64,000 nucleotides of DNA, from the NCBI GenBank assembly GCA_019931105.1, contig JAIOUW010000002.1:62001-126000 (forward strand), given 5' to 3'. The number at the start of each line of letters is the position of its first letter. Position 1 is the stretch's first letter. The notes below the pieces were generated by a model. It saw only the letters and a program-made list of their open reading frames with translations. It searched no databases and was not told the origin of the DNA. The position numbers and the translations under genes are program-made. This stretch comes from Flavobacteriaceae bacterium NBU2977. GTDB taxonomy: Bacteria; Bacteroidota; Bacteroidia; Flavobacteriales; Flavobacteriaceae. This document shows positions 36,061 to 45,224 of the stretch, in pieces.

Positions 36061-39000
36061 TTAAAATGTTACAGATAAATTTACACCATAATTACGGGTC
36101 GAAGGTAGGTTGAAATTGTCAAGACCTACGGAGTTACGATTCGTGCTCATCGCCAATTCAGGATCAAAAGGTGCCTCTTTCTTCAAAAAGAACAAGTTAT
36201 TTCCAACAAAAGACACGGATGCCGATTTCATCCAAGGAATATTCAGACTCTGAACGTCAATATTATACCCTAAAGAGAACTGGGACAGTTTAATGTTAGT
36301 TCTATCATAAACGTACATTTCACCAACCCCGTTTCGATCTCCAATGAAACGGAACCATTCTTCAGGGTCAACGCTGGTTACTGCTGCACCTGATGACTCT
36401 ACCACACCATTTACGGGAACACTCCCAGCATCCCTTGCATCAGCGGTACGTTGCGAAACACCTGCGCCGTCAAGCATTGATTCTGTTTGACTGAAAACCT
36501 TGCCGCCGAAAACACCATTGATCAACATACTTGCATTAAAACGGCCAAAAGAAAACGAGTTGTTCCATCCCAAGGTAAAATCAGGATCCAAGTTTCCAAT
36601 GAGTTCACTTTCTGTAGTCCTTAGAGGTTTCCCGGCATCATCAAAAAGAATTCTACCTTGGTCATCTCTGCGGAACTTTAAAACATAAAGATCGTTAAAG
36701 CGGCCTCCTTCGGCCAATCGTACACTGTATCCCTCTGACGACCCAAGGTTAACAATTCGGTCATCGTCTGGACCTATATCTACAATTTCACTTCTATTTC
36801 TAGTGTAGTTAAGATTCGTATTCCATTCTATTTTATCGTTTCTAACAGGAACACCGTTCAAAGTAATTTCAACACCCTTATTTACAATCAATCCGGCATT
36901 AATAAACCTTTGATTATACCTACCCTCGGTAAGTGGATCGTCCTCTTCTAATCTAATAGGTACGAATTGGTCCTCACTCTTAATGTGGTAATAGGTAAAA
37001 TCTATTCCTAATCTATTTTGGAAGAAACGCCAATCAGCTCCAAACTCCGTACTAGTAATGATTTCAGGTTTCGCATCTGTAAATGGCCGGTTTAGTACTC
37101 TGCTTAAACCTCCCACAGGGTCGGTAATTCTGTTTGAAGGATTTATACGGTTAAAAGGCACCTCATTAGCAACCCTTGTGTTAGAAAGCCTAAACTTACC
37201 AAAAGTAATTGCCTCTGGTAGGTCGAACATTTCACTAACAATTGCGGTAAGACCAAATGACGGATAAAAATAGGAGTCATTACCCGTCAACGCCAAAGTA
37301 GAGGCCCAGTCATTTCTGCCACCCAATTCCAGGAAAAGCATTTCTTTAAAACCAAGTGTTGCATTCGCGAACGCCCCTTGTTTTATAATCTCACCATTGG
37401 TGACCGATGTTACGGGAGTTTGCGTCAAATCTAAATTATGAAAAAAGAATTCGTTCGGATAGATTAATCCATTGCCACTACTAGCGTTGACTTGAACACC
37501 AGTTCCATAATCGGTTTTTTGATAACTAGCACCGAGTATCGCATTCAAACTAAAATCTTCCGAAATGTTCGAATCATACGATAGAATAGCATCGGTGTAA
37601 ATCAATTTGTCTTCATATTTAAGATAGCCCCAAGAACCGTTCGGGTGTACATTGGTCGAATTTGAAGTGGCGGCATGTTGTTGTTCTCTTTCAACATTAC
37701 CATAATCATAATTGCCTCTTACCTGAAGGTTCAGTTTATCTGACATTTGATAGTTCAGCGATAAATTGGCAATTACCCTTCGATTATCTTGATTTAATGG
37801 TTGATTGTTGATGATCCAGTAGGGGTTCGATTGATGGTGGTCACTAACAAACCAATTTTGTGCCATCAGGTTGCGTGATGGGTCGAAAATTTCAAAATTA
37901 ATTCTATCGTTATTGAAATCTCGTTCACGTGGATAAAAATATAACCCAGTAAGCGGGTTCAAGTAGTACCCTGATGGCAGTCTATTAAAGGAATTCTCCA
38001 ATGATAGAATAACATTCGAGCTAATTGTCAGTTTATCATTTAATAATTTTGTGGATTGCTTAAGTGACACATTATTTCGAGAATATCTGTTCGTTGGAGT
38101 AATGCCTTCGGCCGTAGTATTGGAATACGAAAAATAGGCAGTAGTCCTGTCATTACCACCGCTAATGGAAAGTGAATTAATGGCATTATAACCAGTTTCA
38201 AAAAAATCTTCTACATAGTCACTGGCATAATTTCCAGGCGTGGTGGACCAGCTTTCTTTCGCACCATCTATAGCTCCATACTTAAACTGTAGGTCAGGTA
38301 ATTCGATTACTTCTTCAAAGGTAACACCCGAATTGAAAGTTACCGTTGTCTTGCCTGCCTCACCTTGCTTGGTGGTTATAAGTACGACTCCATTGGCGCC
38401 TGCACTACCATAAAGCATTGCAGCATTAGCTCCTCGAAGGACACTTATACTTGCAATATCGTCAGGGTTAAGGGCAGAAATACCATCACCTGAGTCAGTA
38501 CCACCCCACATACCCGGCTGACCTCCTCGGTTATTGGCCAATGGAATACCGTCAATTACAAATAATGGTGTGCTGTCACCGCTTAATGATTTGTTACCCC
38601 TCAAAACAATCTTAGTGGATCCACCAGCGCCCGAACTACTCTTTTTGATCTCTACACCAGCTGTCTTACCGTTGATACTGTTTAAGAAATTGATATCTCT
38701 AGTTTTGGTAATCTCATCCGCTGCTACAGTCTGTTGCGCGTAGGTCAGCGTTTTTTCCTGACGCTTGATACCCAATGCCGTTACCACAACCTCATCAAGT
38801 TGACTCGCATCTTCTTCCATAGACAAATCAATAGTGCTTGAAGCGCCTATTGTAATGTTTTGGGTTTTTGTACCTAAATAAGAAAATACCAATACATCTC
38901 CTTCCGAGGCTTCAATGGAATAGTTGCCATCAAAATCGGTCTGGGTACCGTTCGTTGTACCTTGTACAAGAACATTAACGCCTGGTAATGGCCCTCCATC

Positions 39001-39102
39001 GGAATCGGTAACAGTACCAGATACTGTTTTGGTCTGTGCGATGATTCCTTGAATACAAAGAAGTGCCAGACAAGTTAAAAAGTAATGAACTTTTCTTTTC
39101 AT
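36061..39102 (-). CDS. SusC/RagA-like TonB-dependent outer-membrane transporter
   Basis: The 1013-residue protein begins with a signal peptide (MKRKVHYFLTCLALLCIQGI), then a carboxypeptidase-regulatory-like domain (about 25-105, VSGTVTDSDGGPLPGVNVLV), a TonB-box-like segment (LDEVVVTALGIKRQEK), the plug (LRGNKSLSGDSTPLFVIDGI) and a 22-strand-type barrel ending in a terminal phenylalanine (YGVNLSVTF). It takes up ligands, often glycans or peptides, with energy from TonB-ExbBD. susD follows. No full promoter match was found in the 450 bases upstream. Confidence 0.95.
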   Translation of the reverse strand: MKRKVHYFLTCLALLCIQGIIAQTKTVSGTVTDSDGGPLPGVNVLVQGTTNGTQTDFDGNYSIEASEGDVLVFSYLGTKTQNITIGASSTIDLSMEEDASQLDEVVVTALGIKRQEKTLTYAQQTVAADEITKTRDINFLNSINGKTAGVEIKKSSSGAGGSTKIVLRGNKSLSGDSTPLFVIDGIPLANNRGGQPGMWGGTDSGDGISALNPDDIASISVLRGANAAMLYGSAGANGVVLITTKQGEAGKTTVTFNSGVTFEEVIELPDLQFKYGAIDGAKESWSTTPGNYASDYVEDFFETGYNAINSLSISGGNDRTTAYFSYSNTTAEGITPTNRYSRNNVSLKQSTKLLNDKLTISSNVILSLENSFNRLPSGYYLNPLTGLYFYPRERDFNNDRINFEIFDPSRNLMAQNWFVSDHHQSNPYWIINNQPLNQDNRRVIANLSLNYQMSDKLNLQVRGNYDYGNVEREQQHAATSNSTNVHPNGSWGYLKYEDKLIYTDAILSYDSNISEDFSLNAILGASYQKTDYGTGVQVNASSGNGLIYPNEFFFHNLDLTQTPVTSVTNGEIIKQGAFANATLGFKEMLFLELGGRNDWASTLALTGNDSYFYPSFGLTAIVSEMFDLPEAITFGKFRLSNTRVANEVPFNRINPSNRITDPVGGLSRVLNRPFTDAKPEIITSTEFGADWRFFQNRLGIDFTYYHIKSEDQFVPIRLEEDDPLTEGRYNQRFINAGLIVNKGVEITLNGVPVRNDKIEWNTNLNYTRNRSEIVDIGPDDDRIVNLGSSEGYSVRLAEGGRFNDLYVLKFRRDDQGRILFDDAGKPLRTTESELIGNLDPDFTLGWNNSFSFGRFNASMLINGVFGGKVFSQTESMLDGAGVSQRTADARDAGSVPVNGVVESSGAAVTSVDPEEWFRFIGDRNGVGEMYVYDRTNIKLSQFSLGYNIDVQSLNIPWMKSASVSFVGNNLFFLKKEAPFDPELAMSTNRNSVGLDNFNLPSTRNYGVNLSVTF

Positions 39103-39552
39103 ACTAATTGAGTTTAGATAGTTAGTTCTTAAATGTTCAAATTAAAAAGAAATCTGCCTAAAAAAATAGATCAACAACAACTCTCGAAAGCTAAAGAACA
39201 AAAATCAAGGTACTTACCTAGAGATATATTTTGCCTTGAGTATATTGCCTTTCAATAAATTTACGCATGTCAATAATGGTAATACCTGTTGCCTTGAATG
39301 GCAGGTCAAGTCTGTTTTCTGTTCATGAATGTTAGTTTTTTAATTACTGTAGGCTTATATGCCTATTTAGTAGTGAAATTAAACTTTATTTTCAATATGA
39401 CAAGCGGAAACAATAAAATTGTGTTCGAGCACATTACTTATTTGTTAAGGAAAAATAGTGGTGACTGCGAATAATTGACTAAAACATGTCAAAATAAATT
39501 GATTTGACAAAAAATGAACTACAAATCTTCTAAAAACATACCAGATCGCTGA
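39103..39552. other. Intergenic region upstream of susC and after the LacI regulator gene
   Basis: About 450 bases hold no gene. The region is AT-rich. The only promoter-like site on the minus strand is the poor match TTAATTTG near 39138-39145. It must carry the susC promoter and probably its operator. No match to the dyad found upstream of the regulator gene (40619-40641) was seen here. Confidence 0.5.
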
Positions 39553-40605
39553 TTAACTTGTTTTGGATGTTTCTATAATGTAGTAGTCAACATTTTCGGA
39601 AGTTATGATATCTATGGGTAATAGTTCTTTTTTCGGTATTCTTTTTTGGAATAGAAAATGTTCGGCGAGATAAGCGATCCCAAGGTATGCCTGACGTTTT
39701 GGTTTTTGGTGAATCAAGAAATCGATTTTACCTTTTTTTAAATAATCGATGTTCTTTTGGAGCAGATCATAACCTACGATTATCATTTTTTTCATTTCGG
39801 GAAGAACTTCCAGAATTTCATAGGCTTTTGAGTTCGTAATGAAAAGAGCTTTGATCATGGGGTGTTCTTGAAAAAAGTTGTCTGCACTATGCTTAAAATG
39901 CAAGGTATCCTTAGTGCTGAAACTTTTTGTTATGATGGCAATATCATTGCTGTTTTCATTAAAATAATCCACGAATCCTTTTTCTTTCAGTTCCATATGA
40001 GGTTCTAGGTCAACGTGAACAACCGCTATCTCGTCATTTTTTCCAACGACCTTATGTAAAAGGCTTGCCGCGACCCTTCCGCTTTGGGTCAAATCTTGAC
40101 CGATGAAAATTTCCCCTGTAAATTCCTCAAGGTAATTGTCGAAAAGCGTGACCATGATATTACGTTGCCTGCACACATTCAGAACTTGGCGTAATTCTTC
40201 TTGAAATAGTGGTACTATCAATATGGCATCTGGACAAAAGTCCATGGCCTTTTGTGAGGCCTTGGCAAAAGAGGAACCATCATAAAGATGGTAAAGACAT
40301 TTTTCCACCGAAATGCCAAAAGGTTTGAACTCATTTGAAGCATCTATTATTCCCTGATTCGCCGAAACCCAATAAGGATCGTATTTGGGGTCGGGCATTA
40401 GCACGCATATTTTGTACAGCTTGTTGTTTTTGAGGTTTCTGGCTATGGGGTTAGGCTGAAAGTCAATTTCCTTTATGACTTGCTCAACTTTATTAAGAGC
40501 CTTTTCCGATACTTTTCCTCTTTTGTGGAGTACCCTGTCAACGGTACCCTTGGACACACCTGCAAGTTCTGCGATATCTTTTATGGTATATTTCTTGTTC
40601 GGCAT
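39553..40605 (-). CDS. LacI family transcriptional regulator
   Basis: The 350-residue repressor has an N-terminal helix-turn-helix (TIKDIAELAGVSKGTVDRVL) and hinge helix (QPNPIARNLKNNK), then a periplasmic-binding-protein-like ligand domain (about 62-345) with ICVLMPDPKYDPYWVSANQG, GEIFIGQDLTQSGRVAASLL and IVGYDLLQKNIDYLKKGKID. It lies between the SusCD operon and the pigL-symporter operon on the same strand, so it most likely controls one or both in response to a sugar-like ligand (inference). A dyad just upstream suggests self-regulation. Confidence 0.93.
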   Translation of the reverse strand: MPNKKYTIKDIAELAGVSKGTVDRVLHKRGKVSEKALNKVEQVIKEIDFQPNPIARNLKNNKLYKICVLMPDPKYDPYWVSANQGIIDASNEFKPFGISVEKCLYHLYDGSSFAKASQKAMDFCPDAILIVPLFQEELRQVLNVCRQRNIMVTLFDNYLEEFTGEIFIGQDLTQSGRVAASLLHKVVGKNDEIAVVHVDLEPHMELKEKGFVDYFNENSNDIAIITKSFSTKDTLHFKHSADNFFQEHPMIKALFITNSKAYEILEVLPEMKKMIIVGYDLLQKNIDYLKKGKIDFLIHQKPKRQAYLGIAYLAEHFLFQKRIPKKELLPIDIITSENVDYYIIETSKTS

Positions 40606-40618
40606 TGAAAATACTTGC

Positions 40619-40641
40619 TTTTAGACGCTTGACGCCTAAAA
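40619..40641. promoter_or_regulatory. Candidate LacI-type operator upstream of the regulator gene
   Basis: A 23-bp dyad starts TTTTAGACG and ends CGCCTAAAA, with 8 of 11 positions symmetric around the centre, 14 bases from the regulator's ATG. LacI-family proteins usually bind such AT-flanked dyads next to their own gene. It is a pattern match only; no second copy was found near susC or pigL. Confidence 0.45.
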
Positions 40642-40762
40642 TAATTCAGACCGCTTCAAATATATCATAAAATCTTGGTTGGTTAATACGTATGGCAATC
40701 CTGAACATGTACAATGGCCTTGGTTAAGTGATATTGTATATTGAAGGAATGAAATTAAACGA

Positions 40763-42505
40763 TTAGGAACTTATTGTTCTTGCTTTCAGTAATCTATCAA
40801 AACCTTCCATAAGGATAGCCGTCAAAATAACCAGGGCAGCACCAATGAAGTTTAGCCAAAGATACCCCAGTTTTTCATCGCCGGAAGGATAAACGTGAAT
40901 GTAGTTGTAATAGATTACGCAAATAATGAGTTGGGTCAATATGGCTGCGAAGAAAACTGCGTTTCCCTTGACAAATTTGAAAAAGAAGGCGAGTAGAAAT
41001 ATTCCCAGCACATTTCCATAGAAAATCGACCCGATAATATTTACGAGTTGAATGAGATTGTCAAAAAGGCTGGCCACGCAAGCAATAATTATTGCAATGA
41101 CCCCCCACATAAGGGTAAATCCCTTGGATATTCTGACATAATATTTTTCTGAAAAGTTTCCTTTGGTATTTCTTTTATACAGGTCCAGGGCGGTTATCGT
41201 GCCCAGGGCATTCAGCTCAGAGGCGGTTGACGACATTGCCGCCGATAGTATAACCGCCAGTAGAAGCCCTATGAGTCCCTTCGGTAGATTATAAAGAATG
41301 AAATGTATGAAAACATAATCTTTATCATTGGTTTCAGCCCCATCATCGGCCTGTTGGATCAGTGTTTTCGCCGCTTGCCTGTTCGCGATATCTTTTTGGT
41401 TTATTTCGACAATCTGTAATTTGGCCTCTTCAATGACAGCAAATTCCTTCAATTCAAGGGCTTCCGAAAACTTGTCCTGGGCCATCTTTTTCTCAATCTC
41501 CAATTCATGATGTTTCTCCTGCAGGAGTTTATAGTCTGAAGCGTACTCTGATTCCATTACCGTCTTCGTAGCCGCCGGATTGAAATTCAATGGCGAGGGG
41601 TTGTATTGGTAAAAAATGAAGACCATTACCCCGACCAGTAGAATAAAAAACTGCATTGGAATCTTGAAGATACCGTTAAAAACAAGACCTAGCTGGCTTT
41701 CACGAACCGATTTGCCGGATAAATAACGCTGAACTTGACTCTGATCGGTGCCGAAATAAGCAAGTGCCAAAAAGAGCCCCCCTGTGATACCGCTCCAAAA
41801 AGTATACCGACTCTTGGTATCGAAACTGAAATCCAATATTTCCAACTTGTTACTGGCCCCTGCTATTTTCAGGGCTTTTCCGAAATCGATGTCCGCTGGC
41901 AGATATCCTAAAATATAAAAGAAAGTCACGAACATACCTGTCATGATAATGAACATCTGCTGTTTTTGGGTGACGTTGACGGCTTTTGTGCCACCCGATA
42001 CCGTATAAATGATCACAAGTGTGCCAATAATGATATTAAGCGTTTGCAGATCCCACCCCAAAATGGCCGATAAGATAATCGATGGCGCAAAAATGGTAAT
42101 TCCTGCGGCAAGTCCACGTTGTATCAAGAACAGTACGGCCGCTAGCGACCTTGTTTTAAGGTCGAAACGGCTCTCTAGAAACTCATAAGCCGTATATACT
42201 TTTAATCGGTGGTAAATGGGAACGAAGACCAAGCAGATGATTACCATTGCCAAAGGTAATCCTAGATAGAACTGAACAAAGCCCATACCATCATGAAAGG
42301 CCTGTCCAGGGGTTGAAAGAAAGGTTATTGCACTTGCCTGGGTGGCCATAACCGACAACCCTATCGTCCACCACTTGGCATTGCTTCCCCCTCTTACATA
42401 ATCATGTACGTTTTGGCTGCCCTTTGTACGCCAAACACCATAGGCCACGATGAAGAGCAGGGTTCCGGTGAGTATCGCCCAATCCAATATTCCCAATGCT
42501 CCCAT
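40763..42505 (-). CDS. Sodium:solute symporter (SSS family) with helical insertion
   Basis: The 580-residue transporter has about 13-14 spans. SSS features are NAKWWTIGLSVMATQASAITFL (helix 1), YRLKVYTAYEFLESRF-like, QRGLAAGITIFAPSIILSAI, and the conserved LSAAMSSTASELNALGTITALD core helix. Residues about 315-400 form a charged coiled-coil-like insert (LQEKHHELEIEKKMAQDKF) not seen in most members, making it longer than the usual 500-530. It starts one base after the stop of a 35-residue membrane protein and follows the pigL gene, so it may import what that pathway releases. The substrate is unknown. Confidence 0.9.
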   Translation of the reverse strand: MGALGILDWAILTGTLLFIVAYGVWRTKGSQNVHDYVRGGSNAKWWTIGLSVMATQASAITFLSTPGQAFHDGMGFVQFYLGLPLAMVIICLVFVPIYHRLKVYTAYEFLESRFDLKTRSLAAVLFLIQRGLAAGITIFAPSIILSAILGWDLQTLNIIIGTLVIIYTVSGGTKAVNVTQKQQMFIIMTGMFVTFFYILGYLPADIDFGKALKIAGASNKLEILDFSFDTKSRYTFWSGITGGLFLALAYFGTDQSQVQRYLSGKSVRESQLGLVFNGIFKIPMQFFILLVGVMVFIFYQYNPSPLNFNPAATKTVMESEYASDYKLLQEKHHELEIEKKMAQDKFSEALELKEFAVIEEAKLQIVEINQKDIANRQAAKTLIQQADDGAETNDKDYVFIHFILYNLPKGLIGLLLAVILSAAMSSTASELNALGTITALDLYKRNTKGNFSEKYYVRISKGFTLMWGVIAIIIACVASLFDNLIQLVNIIGSIFYGNVLGIFLLAFFFKFVKGNAVFFAAILTQLIICVIYYNYIHVYPSGDEKLGYLWLNFIGAALVILTAILMEGFDRLLKARTISS

Positions 42506-42506
42506 G

Positions 42507-42614
42507 TTAGATATAAGATGTCATTAAATAATAGAAAAAGAATACATAAAGCAGGTTTAGGATCAGAACCAATGAATATTCCTTTTTCCAAATATATTTG
42601 TCCTTTCCGTTCAT
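42507..42614 (-). CDS. Small single-span membrane protein (35 residues) between pigL-like gene and SSS symporter
   Basis: An ATG at 42614 overlaps the TGA of the PIG-L gene (ATGA); the TAA at 42509-42507 is one base before the symporter ATG at 42505. The product begins with a charged segment, MNGKDKYIWKKEYS, followed by a hydrophobic stretch (LVLILNLLYVFFFYYLM) and TSYI, which is the layout of a one-span membrane protein. Too short for standard calling, it is exactly fitted between its neighbours, which makes co-translation very likely. It is probably a subunit or regulator of the symporter (inference); I do not recognise a named family. Confidence 0.72.
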   Translation of the reverse strand: MNGKDKYIWKKEYSLVLILNLLYVFFFYYLMTSYI

Positions 42615-45148
42615 CCCTTTACCTGATTGTCAGTGGTTTCTAATTGTTCCTTCCCCAAGGAAAGCATGTTCGCGAACAGCTTGTAAGCACCTGGAACGCC
42701 TTCCGGTAACTCCCTGAAGAAACTCAGACCACTGTAAATATAGTTTCCTTTGCCATAGGGCGCGACCAAAAGGCTGCCTTCCGTCGATTTTTCGCCCGGG
42801 TCGTTCATTTTGAGAATCGGTGTGAATTGTGGTGCCCACTCATTTGGAAAGTACAGTCCTCTTTCTTGCACCCACCCTTTAAAGTCATTCTGGGAGATTA
42901 GATTCGGAAAATTCACCAAGGCATGTTCTTTGGCAACGATCTCAACAGGCGAGTCTTCGTTGGTTACACGATCACGCGATAGTTTTAGATCATATGGCGC
43001 AATATTTTCGAATTGTGAGGCCCATCTACCTGCTGTATTGTACTGAACGATCAGGTTGCCCCCTTGCTTGACGTAATCCATCAAAAACCGCTGCTTGAAC
43101 TTAAGCTCCTCCACTACATTATAAGCTCGAATACCTACAACGACCGCATCATATTTTTGCAAAGTGCCCAATGTGATGCCACCAACGTCGATCAAATGTA
43201 CATTGTACCCTATTTGGGCTAAACTTTCAGGCACCGCGTCACCGGCACCCACTATATAACCTATGTTTTCGCCCGCTTTTTGGATATTAAGACGTACGAC
43301 CTTGGCTTCGGCATTTTGCAAAACCTGTTGCGTTGGCACATGGTCATATGCAATGGTCACCAGTTCATGTGTAAGATCTTTTCCATTCACTTTTATGATG
43401 GGTGAAATGTAGCTTTCATTTTCTTGGGCCGGGGGCCAAAGTTTGAAAATTACCGTTTTTTGATCTCCTTTTTTTTCGATTTCAAAAGCCCGGGTGTCAT
43501 CATCTACTTTCCAACCTTCCGAGAAGCAGAGTTGTACTTTACCCTTGACGCTATCTCGATGTGCCCTGATGGTAACAGGTATTTCCTTAGGTTCGCCATC
43601 TGCAAAAATCAAGACATTGTCATCGAAACTTGCCGTGACCTCAGGAAGAATCTCAAAGGGTTCGTACAACTCTCCCTTATCAGGTTTTGCAAAACGGTAA
43701 ACCACAGGTTTTTCAAAAGTTATGGCATATCCATCGAAATCAAGTTCAAATAGTGCACGGAAAGCTCTTGGCGTTTCGGGCCTACCTATGAGCATTTGAT
43801 CGTTGACCGTGTACATGCCCAACATTCCTTTGTTTTTTAACCAATACGGACTTGTGTAACCTACGTGATCGGGAATGGTAAATTCAAGTTCTAGATTTTG
43901 GTTTTCATTGTTTTTTAGTGGAATTGAAGGGGTCAGTTCAGCATTGGCTTCCGGTATTTTTATAGTTTTCAAAGTAATCGGTGCACCGGATCGGTTCAAC
44001 GCCTCTATTTTTACATTGACTTTGCCATTTGGGTTTGCTATGGCATTTTCGGCCGAAGCTTCAAGATATAGACCTGAAACCGATAATATCAAATTTTTAA
44101 GCTCATCCGATTTTAATCTTTTCCAATGCTCGTCGCTGACGTTCTGTAATAATTTATAGGCTTCGATCAATCTTCCCAAATGTTTTGCAGGGTCTTTAAA
44201 ATCGAAATCGGCCTCTATACCATAAAGAATTTCCCCAACGGCCTCTCCGCCCTCGATTCGCGACCAAGTGGTATCGATACCATCAAAAATGTCAACATTG
44301 TCAGTAGGCATATCACCTTTCAAAAGCTCTACATACTCGTTTTCGGTCCCTCTAGATGCTAATCTTCCGAAACCCTGACAGAGGTGCTGACTACTGGCCA
44401 AAGATGCAATTTCATTGTTCGAGACCCCAAGAGTCGGATAGAACACACCCGTATCGAAATGCAACATTTTTGACTTGTCCGCTTCCTCGAATTTTTCGCG
44501 GCTTCCGTAGAACCACCAAGAGGTATTAAAAAACAAACGTTTGGGCTGCCAAGTCTGGGTAAGTATAAGTTGTTTGGAATATGCATTTGGGTCATTTGTC
44601 AGGTCAAAAGCCTCGACGCTCAGCATAGCCGAAGAAGTATGATGGCCATGGGTGCTTCCAGGGCTGCGATGGTCGAACCGGTTTATTATCACATCAGGTT
44701 TAAGATTGCGTATCACCCACACAACATCGCCTAGAACTTGCTCTTTGTTCCAAATTTTCAAAGTCTCGTCAGGATGTTTTGAATACCCGAAATCAACTGC
44801 TCTCGTGAAGTATTGTTCCCCGCCATCGACCCTTCGTGCCGCAAGCAGTTCCTGAGTTCGGAGTACCCCAAGCAACTCTTTCAGCTCAGGACCTATTAGG
44901 TTTTGCCCTCCATCTCCTCGGGTCATTGATAGATATGCCGTTCTTGCCTTTAGGTTATTGGACAAATAGGAAATCAATCGCGTATTTTCATCATCGGGAT
45001 GCGCAGCTACGTACAACGCCGTGCCCAAAAAATTCAATTTCTGTAGCGAATGATAAATATCGGCGGTGGACTTCTTCTGTGGTGCTTGGGCCGAACAAAA
45101 ATTAATGCTTGTAAAAAACAGTGTGCATAAAAAAAGAAATTGGCGCAT
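42611..45148 (-). CDS. Secreted PIG-L family deacetylase with C-terminal glutamine-amidotransferase-like domain
   Basis: From ATG 45148 the protein has 845 residues and a signal peptide (MRQFLFLCTLFFTSINFCSA); a start at 45169 adds seven residues. The PIG-L/LmbE zinc domain (about 30-290) has YVAAHPDDENTRLI, MTRGDGGQNLIG and STHGHHTSS (zinc ligands). A beta-sandwich middle region is followed by a class I amidotransferase-like domain (about 600-840, NVHLIDVGGITLGTLQKYDA, YVKQGGNLIVQYNTAG). Family members remove N-acetyl groups from GlcNAc-like molecules; the substrate is unknown. It begins the pigL-small protein-SSS operon. Confidence 0.85.
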   Translation of the reverse strand: MRQFLFLCTLFFTSINFCSAQAPQKKSTADIYHSLQKLNFLGTALYVAAHPDDENTRLISYLSNNLKARTAYLSMTRGDGGQNLIGPELKELLGVLRTQELLAARRVDGGEQYFTRAVDFGYSKHPDETLKIWNKEQVLGDVVWVIRNLKPDVIINRFDHRSPGSTHGHHTSSAMLSVEAFDLTNDPNAYSKQLILTQTWQPKRLFFNTSWWFYGSREKFEEADKSKMLHFDTGVFYPTLGVSNNEIASLASSQHLCQGFGRLASRGTENEYVELLKGDMPTDNVDIFDGIDTTWSRIEGGEAVGEILYGIEADFDFKDPAKHLGRLIEAYKLLQNVSDEHWKRLKSDELKNLILSVSGLYLEASAENAIANPNGKVNVKIEALNRSGAPITLKTIKIPEANAELTPSIPLKNNENQNLELEFTIPDHVGYTSPYWLKNKGMLGMYTVNDQMLIGRPETPRAFRALFELDFDGYAITFEKPVVYRFAKPDKGELYEPFEILPEVTASFDDNVLIFADGEPKEIPVTIRAHRDSVKGKVQLCFSEGWKVDDDTRAFEIEKKGDQKTVIFKLWPPAQENESYISPIIKVNGKDLTHELVTIAYDHVPTQQVLQNAEAKVVRLNIQKAGENIGYIVGAGDAVPESLAQIGYNVHLIDVGGITLGTLQKYDAVVVGIRAYNVVEELKFKQRFLMDYVKQGGNLIVQYNTAGRWASQFENIAPYDLKLSRDRVTNEDSPVEIVAKEHALVNFPNLISQNDFKGWVQERGLYFPNEWAPQFTPILKMNDPGEKSTEGSLLVAPYGKGNYIYSGLSFFRELPEGVPGAYKLFANMLSLGKEQLETTDNQVKG

Positions 45149-45150
45149 GT

Positions 45151-45175
45151 ATTTGATTTTAGCTGGCAATCAAAT
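45151..45175. promoter_or_regulatory. Dyad overlapping the likely pigL promoter
   Basis: Arms ATTTGATT and AATCAAAT, perfect eight-base complements, are separated by nine bases and lie right before the pigL ATG (45148). The minus-strand TATATTTG at 45178-45171, a -7 match, overlaps one arm, so a bound protein would block the promoter. It is a candidate operator of the symporter operon. Confidence 0.45.
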
Positions 45176-45224
45176 ATAGAAAGATAAAGGCGTGAACCAG
45201 TTTTTTTTAATCTTCTTTAACAAA

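Noticed and set aside
39301-39345. Partial inverted repeat around ACCTGTTGCC / GGCAGGT upstream of susC
   Set aside because: The pairings compete with each other and no T run or start site fits, so it is not a convincing terminator or operator.
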